This document shows positions 17,140 through 25,303 of a DNA stretch of 64,000 nt, piece after piece. Location of the stretch: contig NZ_JAERRF010000001.1 in assembly GCF_016741875.1 (NCBI RefSeq), forward strand, positions 248,001-312,000. Direction: 5' to 3'. A program made the translations under genes and the position numbers. Below the pieces are notes generated by a model. The model did no database searches. It was not told the DNA's origin and worked only from the letters and a program-made list of their open reading frames with translations. The first letter of the stretch is position 1, and each line of letters starts with the position of its first letter. This DNA is from Streptomyces coffeae. GTDB taxonomy: Bacteria; Actinomycetota; Actinomycetes; Streptomycetales; Streptomycetaceae.

Positions 17140-17335
17140 AGAGGCCCGCCGGGAGCGTTGTGAAACCGCTTCCCCCCTCGGTTCGGCGTACGTGGCGTAG
17201 ACGGGCCACCGGTCGGGGTCGGGGCCGTCGGCGATCCAGGTCTCCTGCTGTATGTCCGGGTTCTTCGCACGTCAGATCGCCGACGTCCGGCCATATGAGG
17301 GCGGCCACCCTCGTCAGCAGCTGTTCAGCGTCCAT
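17140..17335 (-). pseudogene. Probable frameshifted remnant of a small gene
   Basis: Read leftward from the ATG at 17335 the frame gives MDAEQLLTRVAALIWPDV and then turns into Arg/Pro-rich noise. At about 17262-17268 a shift of one base restores a coding-like frame reading KNPDIQQETWIADGPDPDRW and then PVYATYAEPRGEA. The two halves together look like one short soluble protein with a single frameshift. The second frame then runs on without a stop into the 3' end of the regulator gene at 15770-17110, which supports decay. No strong ribosome binding site is seen. A sequencing error is the alternative. Confidence 0.4.
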
Positions 17336-17505
17336 GGGGAGAGTCCAGCACCCACCACTGACAACAGGGCCTGACTCCGGCCGGGTCGGTGTCATGTCCG
17401 CGCCTTGTGATGGACTCGAGTGGATGTTGACTAGGCGGGTGGCAGCCTGCCGTGCGGCGTGTGACCAGGGCGTCGCGGCAGGTCAGGAGGGGAGAAGACA
17501 ACAGG

Positions 17506-18525
17506 ATGCTGAACGAGACCGTGTTCCGGACGGAGGATCTGCCGGGGGCGGACCGGTTCGACTACTGGTGCGAGCGCATCGGGCGGACCCATGCGCCGCT
17601 GGATCTGTACAGCGCATACGCGGCGGACTACCAGGCGCATCAGCGCGTGCTGGAGCTCGGCGCGCTTCATGTGTGGCCCACGACCCACCAGTCCCTCCGC
17701 TATCGCCGGACCCCCAAGCTCATTCGCCAGTCCGACCCCGAGCAGTACCACATCGGGATCCCGCTGCACGGCACCAACCGCATCAGCTGGGGCAATGAGC
17801 GGGCCGTGCTCGGCGCTTATCAGATACAGGTCTACGACAGCTCACGGGATGTTGAGGTCAACTGCACGAATGGGGCTGATCTTTTCTCGGGGATCGGGAT
17901 CGAAATCCCCAAGCGGCTGCTACATCTGCCGCAGAACAGCATGGACCGGCTGTTCGCCCGTGGAATGTCCGGACGGGAAGGGTTCGGCGCCCTGCTCATA
18001 CAGTTCCTCACCCAACTGGTGTCGGACACCAGCTGTTATCTGCCGTCCGACGGCCCCCGTCTGGGCACGGTCCTGGTCGATCTGCTGTCCTCGCTCTTCG
18101 CGCACACATTGGAGGCGGACCGTGCCCTTCCGCCGGAAACGCGCACCCGGAGTCTGGTGCTGCGCATTCGCGCCCATGTGCAAAACAATCTGCACGATCC
18201 GGGATTGACCCCGACCACGATCGCCGCCGCGCACAACATTTCGATCAGCTATCTGCACCGGCTGTTCCAGGGCGAGCACGAGACCGTCGCGGCCTGGATC
18301 CGCGAGCAGCGGCTGGAGCGGGCCCGCCGCGATCTCGCGGATCCGGCGCTGGGCTCCAACACCATCCACGCCATCGCCACCCGCTGGGGCTTCACCCGCG
18401 CCGCCGATTTCACCCGCGCGTTCCGCAACGCCTACGGCATGCCGCCCCGGGACTACCGGCAGCGAGCCCTCCTCAGCCCCGCTCAGGCCTCGTTGGCGGT
18501 GTCGTTGTCCACTCCATGCCAATAA
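17506..18525 (+). CDS. AraC family transcriptional regulator
   Basis: A 339-residue regulator starting at the ATG at 17506. The N-terminal half (residues 1-180) is the AraC_binding_2-type sensing domain, with LPGADRFDYWCERIGRTHAP and the cupin-like IGIPLHGTNRISWGNERAVL. The C-terminal 100 residues are two helix-turn-helix motifs: TPTTIAAAHNISISYLHRLF and AIATRWGFTRAADFTRAFRN, then AYGMPPRDYR. It matches the length of this class. It is separated from the regulator upstream by about 395 bp and ends before a strong bidirectional hairpin. The ligand is unknown. Confidence 0.9.
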   Translation: MLNETVFRTEDLPGADRFDYWCERIGRTHAPLDLYSAYAADYQAHQRVLELGALHVWPTTHQSLRYRRTPKLIRQSDPEQYHIGIPLHGTNRISWGNERAVLGAYQIQVYDSSRDVEVNCTNGADLFSGIGIEIPKRLLHLPQNSMDRLFARGMSGREGFGALLIQFLTQLVSDTSCYLPSDGPRLGTVLVDLLSSLFAHTLEADRALPPETRTRSLVLRIRAHVQNNLHDPGLTPTTIAAAHNISISYLHRLFQGEHETVAAWIREQRLERARRDLADPALGSNTIHAIATRWGFTRAADFTRAFRNAYGMPPRDYRQRALLSPAQASLAVSLSTPCQ

Positions 18526-18640
18526 CAGTGGACGCTGTGCGAACGACGTCCGGCGGCCGCCCCGGAATACTGGACGCCGAGGCCGACGGCCGACGGCGAC
18601 CGCAAGGAGACACGGGGGTTCTCCTCACGGTGGGCCGCTC

Positions 18641-18686
18641 ACACCGAGGGCCGGATACCGCTGCCACGGTATCCGGCCCTCGGTGT
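18641..18686. terminator. Perfect 19-bp hairpin between convergent genes
   Basis: Arms 18641-18659 and 18668-18686 are perfect reverse complements (outer end ACACCGAGGGCC) with an 8-nt loop. It lies between the ends of the AraC gene (+) and the terD gene (-) and can serve both as a bidirectional terminator. Confidence 0.9.
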
Positions 18687-18722
18687 TATGTGCCGTTATG
18701 CACCGGCGGTTCCGGCGGAACC

Positions 18723-19298
18723 TCAGACGTTGACGCCGAAGTCCTGGGCGATGCCGACCAGGCCGGAGGCGTAGCCCTGACCGACGGCGCGGAACTTCCA
18801 CTCCGCGCCGTTCCGGTAAAGCTCGCCGAAGACCATGGCGGTCTCGGTGGCGGCGTCCTCGCTGAGGTCGTAACGCGCGATCTCGGTGCCGCCCGCCTGG
18901 TTGACGATGCGGATGAACGCGTTGCGCACCTGGCCGAAGTTCTGGCTGCGGGACTCGGCGTCGTAGATCGAGACCGGGAAGACGATCTTCTCGATGTCGG
19001 CCGGCAGACCCGCCAGGTTGACGTTGATCTGCTCGTCGTCGCCCTCGCCCTGGCCGGTGACGTTGTCACCGGTGTGGACGATGGTCTGGTCCGGAGTGGC
19101 CTTGTTGTTGAAGAACACGAAGTGCTGGTCGGAGTAGACCTTGCCGTTCGTGTTCACCGCGATGGCGCTGGCGTCCAGGTCGAAGTCGGTGCCCGTGGTG
19201 GTGCGGACGTCCCAGCCGAGGCCGACCGTGACGGCGGTCAGGCCCGGTGCCTCCTTGGTGAGCGAGACGTTGCCGCCCTTGGACAGGCTTACAGCCAT
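18723..19298 (-). CDS. TerD family calcium-binding stress protein
   Basis: A 191-residue TerD domain protein starting [20 protein letters not shown] at 19298. The calcium-binding acidic motifs of the family are visible: [11 protein letters not shown] and [20 protein letters not shown], with the C-terminal block [20 protein letters not shown]. Length is the family norm. TerD proteins are abundant in Streptomyces and have been linked to tellurite and oxidative stress and to development; the exact cytosolic role is not settled. No other ter genes are adjacent. A longer reading frame upstream is not supported by a ribosome binding site. It faces the AraC gene tail to tail across the 18641 hairpin. 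Confidence 0.95.
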   Translation of the reverse strand: MAVSLSKGGNVSLTKEAPGLTAVTVGLGWDVRTTTGTDFDLDASAIAVNTNGKVYSDQHFVFFNNKATPDQTIVHTGDNVTGQGEGDDEQINVNLAGLPADIEKIVFPVSIYDAESRSQNFGQVRNAFIRIVNQAGGTEIARYDLSEDAATETAMVFGELYRNGAEWKFRAVGQGYASGLVGIAQDFGVNV

Positions 19299-19517
19299 GG
19301 GGAGTCCCTTTCGTGGTCTCGATGGATCCGAGCGTCGGGCTTCGTACCGGACGAAGCTACCGTCACCCTCCACAACGCCATCGGGGCGGTGTCGGGTTCC
19401 AGCTCCCTTTACTTTCTTTGCCAAATCCTGATGCCGAACCCGCGCGGGCCGGGACAAAACGAGGTGCCGGGACAAAACGAGGTGACGGAGCCCCGGTGGG
19501 CACGGGACCATGGGGGC

Positions 19518-19946
19518 ATGTCCGCGCCCTATGTCATCCGTGGCTCGGTCTCCCTGCCGGAGGCCGAGCTGATGTGGCGTTTCTCGCGGTCCTCCGGGCC
19601 CGGCGGACAGCACGTCAACACCAGCGACAGCCAGGTCGAGCTGCGCTTCGACCTCGCCCGCACCACCGCGCTGCCGCCGGTGTGGAAGCAGCGCGCGCTG
19701 GAGCGGCTGGCGGGGCGGCTGGTCGACGGGGTGGTGACGGTAAGGGCGTCCGAGCACCGCTCCCAGTGGCGCAATCGCGAGACGGCCGCCGTGCGGCTTG
19801 CCTCGCTGCTCGCGGAGGCCACCGCGCCGCCACCGAGGCCGCGCCGTCCTACGCGTATTCCGCGCGGTATCAACGAGCGCCGTCTGCGGGAGAAGAAGCA
19901 GCGCGGTGATACCAAGCGTGGCCGCTCCGGCCGCGACTGGCACTGA
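19518..19946 (+). CDS. arfB: Alternative ribosome-rescue factor ArfB
   Basis: A 142-residue peptidyl-tRNA hydrolase of the ArfB/YaeJ class, which releases peptides from stalled non-stop ribosomes. The catalytic GGQ motif is in [20 protein letters not shown] (about residues 21-40). The basic C-terminal tail that enters the mRNA channel is present ([20 protein letters not shown]). The start is the ATG at 19518, in a tail that fits the family length. The stop at 19944-19946 is followed at once by a copy of the dispersed ~146-bp element. Confidence 0.93.
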   Translation: MSAPYVIRGSVSLPEAELMWRFSRSSGPGGQHVNTSDSQVELRFDLARTTALPPVWKQRALERLAGRLVDGVVTVRASEHRSQWRNRETAAVRLASLLAEATAPPPRPRRPTRIPRGINERRLREKKQRGDTKRGRSGRDWH

Positions 19947-20092
19947 GCGCTCCGCGGGAAGTGCCGGGAGGTGCCGTCGTTCGTCTGCGGCTGCCTCGTG
20001 GCTGGTCGCGCCCACGTGGCGGAGCCGCACATCGACACTGCCCCGCGCCCCTTCGGGGCGCGCCCGAACCGCACCGGACTTCATCGAGGTCG
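19947..20092 (+). repeat. Dispersed stop-codon-adjacent element, copy A
   Basis: A 146-bp sequence starting GCGCTCCGCGGGAAGTGCC on the base after the arfB stop and ending near ATCGAGGTCG. It matches copies B (32056-32201) and C (37904-38048) along its whole length. Internal hairpins include GCGGAGCCGC and GCGCCCCTTCGGGGCGC. Orientation given is that of reading away from the gene's stop codon. Confidence 0.85.
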
Positions 20093-20320
20093 TTTTTCAG
20101 CGGCGCCCGCACCGAGCGGTACCAGGCACTGAGCCGCGCGCCTCGCCACCGCGCGGTGACCGGCACTCGCGGCACACCGCACCGAACGGCACCCGGCCGG
20201 AGCCGCGCCCCAGGCCGAGCCGTGACGAGCGCCCAACCGCCGCCGGCGCCGAGTCGGGACCCGCACCGAGCGGCGACGGGCGCGCAGCCGCAGCCGCCAC
20301 CGGCATACAGCCGCACCCGC

Positions 20321-20893
20321 TCAGCCCATCGTCCGGTAGCGGCCCCGGAAGTACATCAGCGGGCCGCCCTCCGCCCCCGACGGCGTCGACGCCGACAGCA
20401 CCCGGCCCACCACCAGCGTGTGGTCCCCGGCTGTCACCCGCTGCTCGGTGCGGCACTCCAGCGTGGCCAGCGCGTCGGAGACGAGCGGCGCCCCGCTCTC
20501 CGCGCCCCGTACGACCGTGATGTCCTCGAAGAGCAGTCTGTCGCTGATGCGCCCCTTCATCGCGAATCGTCCCGCGATATGACGCTGGCTTTCCGCCAGG
20601 ACCGACACCGCCCACAGCGGCTGCCGCTCCAGCAGCTCATCCATCCGGGAGCCGTTGCGCACGCTCACCATCGCCAGCGGCGGATCGAGTGACACCGACA
20701 TGAACGCGGTGGCCGTCATGCCGACGTCCTCGCCGCGCGGACCCTCCTCCGGGTCGTGTGCGGTCACCAGCACCACACCCGCGGCGAGGCGCGACAGCGC
20801 GGCGCGGAAATCGTCCTCACTCACCCCACCAGGATGGGGGACGGAGGGCTCGGCGGGGGTGGAAGCGGGAGCGGAAGGCGTCGTCGGAAACAC
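20321..20893 (-). CDS. Flavin reductase-like FMN-binding protein
   Basis: A 190-residue flavin reductase domain protein. The core is DDFRAALSRLAAGVVLVTAH then TATAFMSVSLDPPLAMVSVR, the FMN-binding pattern of the HpaC/ActVB family, with FAMKGRISDRLLFEDITVV and LATLECRTEQRVTAGDHTLV. Such enzymes supply reduced flavin to two-component monooxygenases. No monooxygenase is adjacent, so the partner is unknown. The first 25 residues are proline/alanine-rich; an internal GTG near residue 24 is a possible alternative start. It is a single gene diverging from cdgB. Confidence 0.88.
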   Translation of the reverse strand: MFPTTPSAPASTPAEPSVPHPGGVSEDDFRAALSRLAAGVVLVTAHDPEEGPRGEDVGMTATAFMSVSLDPPLAMVSVRNGSRMDELLERQPLWAVSVLAESQRHIAGRFAMKGRISDRLLFEDITVVRGAESGAPLVSDALATLECRTEQRVTAGDHTLVVGRVLSASTPSGAEGGPLMYFRGRYRTMG

Positions 20894-21091
20894 GTCCCGA
20901 ACGCTAACGTCACGCGCTTCTTCCGCGCATCGGGCTCAAGACCCAAAACGGGCTTAGGTCTTCGGTTCTACGTCGGGCGTCGCCCCGGTTACCAGGGAAC
21001 GCCGGGGATGACCAGGCATTGTCATTCCGGAATTTGCGCACCGCAAAGATGAGAGCGCTCCCATCCCCTCTCTCCAAGGGTTGAATACGTT

Positions 21092-21109
21092 CTGTGACAT
21101 GAGTCACAG
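21092..21109. promoter_or_regulatory. Crp-like palindrome upstream of cdgB
   Basis: CTGTGACATGAGTCACAG: arms CTGTGAC and GTCACAG with a 4-nt spacer. It fits the Streptomyces Crp pattern GTG-N6-GNCAC exactly. It lies about 120 bp upstream of the cdgB start and 14 bp upstream of a BldD-like box. Function is inferred from the match only. Confidence 0.5.
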
Positions 21110-21122
21110 CAGCCAGTAATTG

Positions 21123-21137
21123 TTGACCCTGTGTACC
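21123..21137. promoter_or_regulatory. BldD-like operator of cdgB
   Basis: TTGACCCTGTGTACC agrees with the BldD consensus NTNACNC(A/T)GNGTNAN at all fixed positions but one. It lies about 90 bp upstream of the cdgB ATG. In S. coelicolor cdgB is a known direct target of BldD, the c-di-GMP-dependent repressor of development, so the site would close a feedback loop. Confidence 0.7.
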
Positions 21138-21227
21138 GAGTGGGCAGCTCGCTGTGATTCAGTGGCCGTGGCAATCGGACGACAAGAAGCCAGGAGTTGC
21201 TGTCGAGGTCTCGGGGGAGTGCGAGCG

Positions 21228-22895
21228 ATGGAGACCGAGTCGGAGCCCTATATCCGCCTTGCGACCCTGCGGCAGCTGCATCAGGTGGTCGCCGATCTGA
21301 ATACCGCGCGCAGCCTCGCCGACACTCTGCAAACGGTCGCGGACGGTGTTATCACCGGGCTCGGCTATGAGCTCTCGGCCGTCAATCTGGTCCAGCCGGA
21401 CGGCGATCTCGTGGTCGCCGCCGTCGGCGGCAGCGCCGGGGCCGAGGCGCTGATGGCCGGGCGGGTCGGCTCCCGCGCCTCCTGGGACCGCAGGCTGTCC
21501 ATGGGCGACCGCTGGGGCGATCTGCGCTTCATCCCGTACACCGAGGGCTGGGTGCTCGACGACGACGACGTCCCCCAGTGGCACACCCCCGGCCCCGCCC
21601 CCCGCTTCGCCGACGAATGGCATCCGATGGACCGGCTGTTCGCCCCGCTGTACGCGGCGGGCGCCTCCGGTGGCGAGCTCATCGGCGTGGTATCGGTGGA
21701 CCGCCCGAGCAACGGCCGCCGCCCCGGCGCCTGGGGCCGCGAAGCGCTCCAGATGTACGCCTTCCACGCCGCGATCGCGATCGGCAACGCCCGGCTGCGC
21801 GCCAATATGCAGCGCGCCCTGCTCCGGCTGGAGCGCGATCAGCAGGCACTGCGCGCCAGTGAGGAGAGCTTTCGGCAGGCCTTCGAGTACGCGCCCAGCG
21901 GGATGGCCATCGCCGAGATGGGCGGCGACCAGCACGGCCGGCTGCTGCGCATCAACGACGCCCTGTGCCGGCTGCTGGGCCGCCACTCCTCCGCGATGCG
22001 CCGCTGCTCCTTCTCCGACCTCGTCCACCCCGAGGACATCGGCACCCTGCTGCGCACCTCCGCCGAGGGCGGCCGCTCCGAGCTGCGCCTCATCCGGCGC
22101 GACGGCTCCTACGTCTGGGTCTCGCTGCGCAATTCGGTGGTCGCCGACGCCGCCGACGGCCCGCGGTTCCTGCTCACTCACGTCGAGGACATCGAGGAGC
22201 GCAAGCGCCATGAGCTCCAGCTCGCCCACCGCGCCAGCCATGACTCGCTGACCGGTCTGCCCAACAGCGCCGAGCTGCGCGCCCGCCTCGGCAGCAGACT
22301 GTGCGGCACCCCGCCGCTGCCGGGCGGGGTGGTGGAGACCGCCGCGGTCGCCGCCCAGACCGACACGGGCGGCCATCGCTACGGCTTCGTCGACGAGTTC
22401 GAGAGCTTCGGCAGCCCGCCCGCTCCGGGCAGCGGCCCGTTCGACAGTCATGTGCACACCGTTCCGCCCGACGAGGACAGCGACATCGACGACGGCCACA
22501 AGGGGCTCGCGGTGCTCTTCTGCGACCTCGACGGCTTCAAGTCCATCAACGACCGGTTCGGGCACCACGCGGGCGACGCCGTCCTGATCGAGGTCGCCCG
22601 CCGGCTGACCAACGGCGTCCGGGACGGGGACACCGTCGCCCGGCTCGGCGGTGACGAATTCGTGGTCCTCGCCGACGGACTCGGCCGCGCCGACGCCCAG
22701 GACCTCGCCGTCCGGCTGCGGAACGCGATCATCCCGCCGATCCGGGTGGACGGCCGGGCGGTCCGGGTCGGGGCCAGCTTCGGTATCAGCTGGGCGGGTT
22801 GCGGAATGACGGCCGAGGAAGTATTGCAATCCGCTGACCAGCGGATGTATGTGGAGAAGCGGTCCCGATCCAAGGAGCGCAGACGGGCCGGGTAG
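21228..22895 (+). CDS. cdgB: GAF-PAS-GGDEF diguanylate cyclase
   Basis: A 555-residue cytosolic c-di-GMP synthase starting at the ATG at 21228 behind GGGGGAG. A GAF domain spans about residues 25-200, a PAS domain about 220-340 (ASEESFRQAFEYAPSGMAIA), and the GGDEF domain follows. The active site is RLGGDEFVVLADG near residue 473, and the inhibitory I-site RDGD stands five residues before it, so product feedback is expected. Inside the GGDEF domain an acidic, Pro/Gly-rich insert of about 65 residues separates HDSLTGLPNSAELRARLGSR from LAVLFCDLDGFKSINDRF. Neighbours and domain order match S. coelicolor CdgB (SCO4281), which affects aerial development. The upstream region holds BldD-like and Crp-like sites. 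Confidence 0.93.
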   Translation: METESEPYIRLATLRQLHQVVADLNTARSLADTLQTVADGVITGLGYELSAVNLVQPDGDLVVAAVGGSAGAEALMAGRVGSRASWDRRLSMGDRWGDLRFIPYTEGWVLDDDDVPQWHTPGPAPRFADEWHPMDRLFAPLYAAGASGGELIGVVSVDRPSNGRRPGAWGREALQMYAFHAAIAIGNARLRANMQRALLRLERDQQALRASEESFRQAFEYAPSGMAIAEMGGDQHGRLLRINDALCRLLGRHSSAMRRCSFSDLVHPEDIGTLLRTSAEGGRSELRLIRRDGSYVWVSLRNSVVADAADGPRFLLTHVEDIEERKRHELQLAHRASHDSLTGLPNSAELRARLGSRLCGTPPLPGGVVETAAVAAQTDTGGHRYGFVDEFESFGSPPAPGSGPFDSHVHTVPPDEDSDIDDGHKGLAVLFCDLDGFKSINDRFGHHAGDAVLIEVARRLTNGVRDGDTVARLGGDEFVVLADGLGRADAQDLAVRLRNAIIPPIRVDGRAVRVGASFGISWAGCGMTAEEVLQSADQRMYVEKRSRSKERRRAG

Positions 22896-23124
22896 CCCCG
22901 GGTGCCACTCTGGCCGCATCCTGGTGGAACCCGGGCGGCGCTTCCATACGTCCCTGTCACGGTAGGCTGCGCCGATGCGGCCCTGCCGCCGACAGTGAAC
23001 CGATCATGAATATTGGCCATCCGGACAGCGCACCACCTGCCGAGGCCCTGTCGGCCCTGGTATGAGCAGTCGTGGCGCAACGCATCGTGACGCCGATGGC
23101 CAATGCACAGGGGAGTGACGAGGG

Positions 23125-24117
23125 ATGACGGCCGGCAACAACGGCTCGGACACACCGGAGAACGACGACCCGTTCGCCTATCTGTACCGCTCCGAGGGCG
23201 AGCAGTCCGGCCAGTCGGCTCAGCCGGGTGCCCGTACCGGTGGCTACGGCTATCCGGGTCCGGCTCAGCCCGGCGTCCCCCGGACCTCGTACAACCAGGT
23301 CCGCGCGGTGGGTGAGCGCACCTATGGTGGGCAGGCACCCGGGCAGCAGCAGGGCTACGGCCAGCAGGGCTACGGCCAGCAGGGCGGCTACGGCCGCCAG
23401 AACGCCCACTACGCCGCCCCCGAGACCCTGCCCGGCGGTGCGCCCCGGCAGCAGCCCGCCCCGGCCCCGAGCGGCGGCCGTGGCGGCGGTCGTGGCCCCA
23501 ACAACCGGGGGCTGCTGATCGGCGCGATCGCGGTGGTCGCGGTGGTCGTCGTCGGCATCGGCATCGCGATGATCACCAATGGGGACGACAGCGACAAGGG
23601 CGACCAGGCCGGGCCGAGCAACGAGCCGACCGCCGAGCAGAGCGAGAAGCCCCGCCAGAGCTCCGGCCCCACCGCGAAGCCGGACGTGACGCTGCCCACC
23701 GAGGACGGCGCGAAGATGAAGCTGGCGGGCGGCGCGGCGGTCGCGGGCGACATCAAGGGCGCCAAGGCCGCGGGCGGCCAGTACGTCGCCGGTCTCAACA
23801 CCCCCGGCGCGTCCGCGAGCTGGAGCGTGGACGTCAAGAAGGGCAAGACCTACCGGCTGTACGTGGGCTACGGCGTGCCCGGCGAGAAGCAGAGCATGTC
23901 GCTGACGATCAACGGCAAGAAGCAGTCCCGCCCGGTCAACATGGACAACTTCGCCCATGGCCCGAAGGGCGACTGGGAGAAGGGCTGGACGAACAGCTGG
24001 TCCCTGGTCGAGCTGAACGCGGGCACCAACACCATCACGGTGTCCTGCGAGGCGGGCGACCAGTGCAACGCCAACCTCGACCAGATGTGGCTGACCAACA
24101 AGAAGCCGGGTGACTGA
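23125..24117 (+). CDS. Membrane-anchored protein with CBM-like extracellular domain
   Basis: A 330-residue protein. The first 130 residues are disordered and Gly/Gln/Tyr-rich, with repeats of the type YGQQGYGQQGGYG. One membrane span follows (LLIGAIAVVAVVVVGIGIAM), then a charged linker. A C-terminal jelly-roll of about 130 residues resembles carbohydrate-binding module families 6/35: NTPGASASWSVDVKKGKTYR, LYVGYGVPGEKQSMSLTING, NTITVSCEAGDQCNANLDQM. Topology puts the module outside the cell. The position between cdgB and the aminosugar genes fits a role with cell-wall or chitin sugars, but the ligand is inferred. It converges with the PfkB kinase gene 36 bp away. Confidence 0.8.
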   Translation: MTAGNNGSDTPENDDPFAYLYRSEGEQSGQSAQPGARTGGYGYPGPAQPGVPRTSYNQVRAVGERTYGGQAPGQQQGYGQQGYGQQGGYGRQNAHYAAPETLPGGAPRQQPAPAPSGGRGGGRGPNNRGLLIGAIAVVAVVVVGIGIAMITNGDDSDKGDQAGPSNEPTAEQSEKPRQSSGPTAKPDVTLPTEDGAKMKLAGGAAVAGDIKGAKAAGGQYVAGLNTPGASASWSVDVKKGKTYRLYVGYGVPGEKQSMSLTINGKKQSRPVNMDNFAHGPKGDWEKGWTNSWSLVELNAGTNTITVSCEAGDQCNANLDQMWLTNKKPGD

Positions 24118-24153
24118 CGCCCTGACCGACGCGCGCGTCGGGCACCCGGCCGG

Positions 24154-25122
24154 TCACGCCGCCGCCGGGTGCTCCGTCACCTCGATCCGCCCCAGCAGCT
24201 CGTCGTAGACCGCACGGTCGAACTCACCCGCCGCCGGGGCCCGTACGGCCGCCGCCGACAGGGCCACCGCGCGGGCCAGCCGGTCCGGCCACGGAACCTC
24301 CTCCACCAGACCGGACAGCAGCCCCGCCACCGCCGAGTCCCCGGCCCCGGTCGGGTTCCCCGCCAGCCGCCGCGGCGGACGGGCCCGCCACGTGCCCTGC
24401 GAGGTGACCACGAGCATCCCGTCCGCGCCGAGCGAGGCGGCCACCGCCCGCGCCCCGCGCCGCCGGGTGTCCCGGGCGGCGCGCAGCGGATCGGTGCTGC
24501 CGGTGAGCCCCGCCAGCTCCGTGGCGTTGGGCTTGACCACATGCGGGCGGGCGGCGATACCGCGGCGCAGCGGCTCCCCGCTGGTGTCCAGCAGGGTGGG
24601 CACTCCGGCCGCGTGCGCCTCCCGGATGAGCTGGGCGTAGGTGCCCACGGGGACGCCGGGCGGCAGACTGCCGCACAGCGCGACGGCCGCCGCCTCGCGC
24701 AGCAGCCGGGTGTATCCGGTGAGGAACTCGGACCACTCGGGGGTGGTCACGATCGGACCGGGCTCGTTGAGCTGGGTGGTGTCACCCGTCGAGCCGTCGA
24801 CCACGCCGATGGTGCGCCGGGTGGTACCGGCGATGGGCACCAGGGCGTCGGTGATCCGGCCGCGGGGCGCCGTGGCCCCGGGGCCGGCGCCGGACCCGGT
24901 GAGCGCGGCGAGGCGGTCGCGCAGCACGGTGCCGGTGACCCCGCCGGCGAAGCCCGTGACGACGGTGTCATGGCCGAGCGCGGCCAGCACCCGGGCCACG
25001 TTGAGCCCCTTGCCGCCGGGCCGTTCGGCGACGTCGGTGACGCGGTGGGTGGTGTGCGGACGCAACTGCGGCACCCGGTAGGTGATGTCGAGGGCGGTGT
25101 TGAGTGTGACCGTCAGGATCAC
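24154..25122 (-). CDS. PfkB-family sugar kinase (1-phosphofructokinase-like)
   Basis: A 322-residue kinase of the PfkB family, hexose-phosphate kinase branch (FruK/LacC). The start MILTVTLNTALDITYRVPQL and the sugar loop ERPGGKGLNVARVLAALGHD are characteristic. The anion hole and catalytic base are in NPTGAGDSAVAGLLSGLVEE (Asp of GAGD). It would phosphorylate a phosphosugar with ATP in the cytosol; fructose-1-phosphate or tagatose-6-phosphate are the family substrates. It lies 181 bp downstream of nagA on the same strand and may act on a product of aminosugar breakdown, though no dedicated DasR-like site was seen for it. Confidence 0.85.
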   Translation of the reverse strand: MILTVTLNTALDITYRVPQLRPHTTHRVTDVAERPGGKGLNVARVLAALGHDTVVTGFAGGVTGTVLRDRLAALTGSGAGPGATAPRGRITDALVPIAGTTRRTIGVVDGSTGDTTQLNEPGPIVTTPEWSEFLTGYTRLLREAAAVALCGSLPPGVPVGTYAQLIREAHAAGVPTLLDTSGEPLRRGIAARPHVVKPNATELAGLTGSTDPLRAARDTRRRGARAVAASLGADGMLVVTSQGTWRARPPRRLAGNPTGAGDSAVAGLLSGLVEEVPWPDRLARAVALSAAAVRAPAAGEFDRAVYDELLGRIEVTEHPAAA

Positions 25123-25303
25123 CCTGGCATCCCCTCTCCCGTCCCCCCGCCGGACGGAGATTCCTTTGCTGAAGCGTGCGGCTGTGCGGCGGGCGGTGCC
25201 CGTCCTGTGCGGCAGGTGTTACCCGCCGTCCAGCGATCATGCCAAAGCCGTGGCGCACGGCCCACCCCCCGGTGGTGGCGGGGTGGCTCAACACCGGGGT
25301 ATA

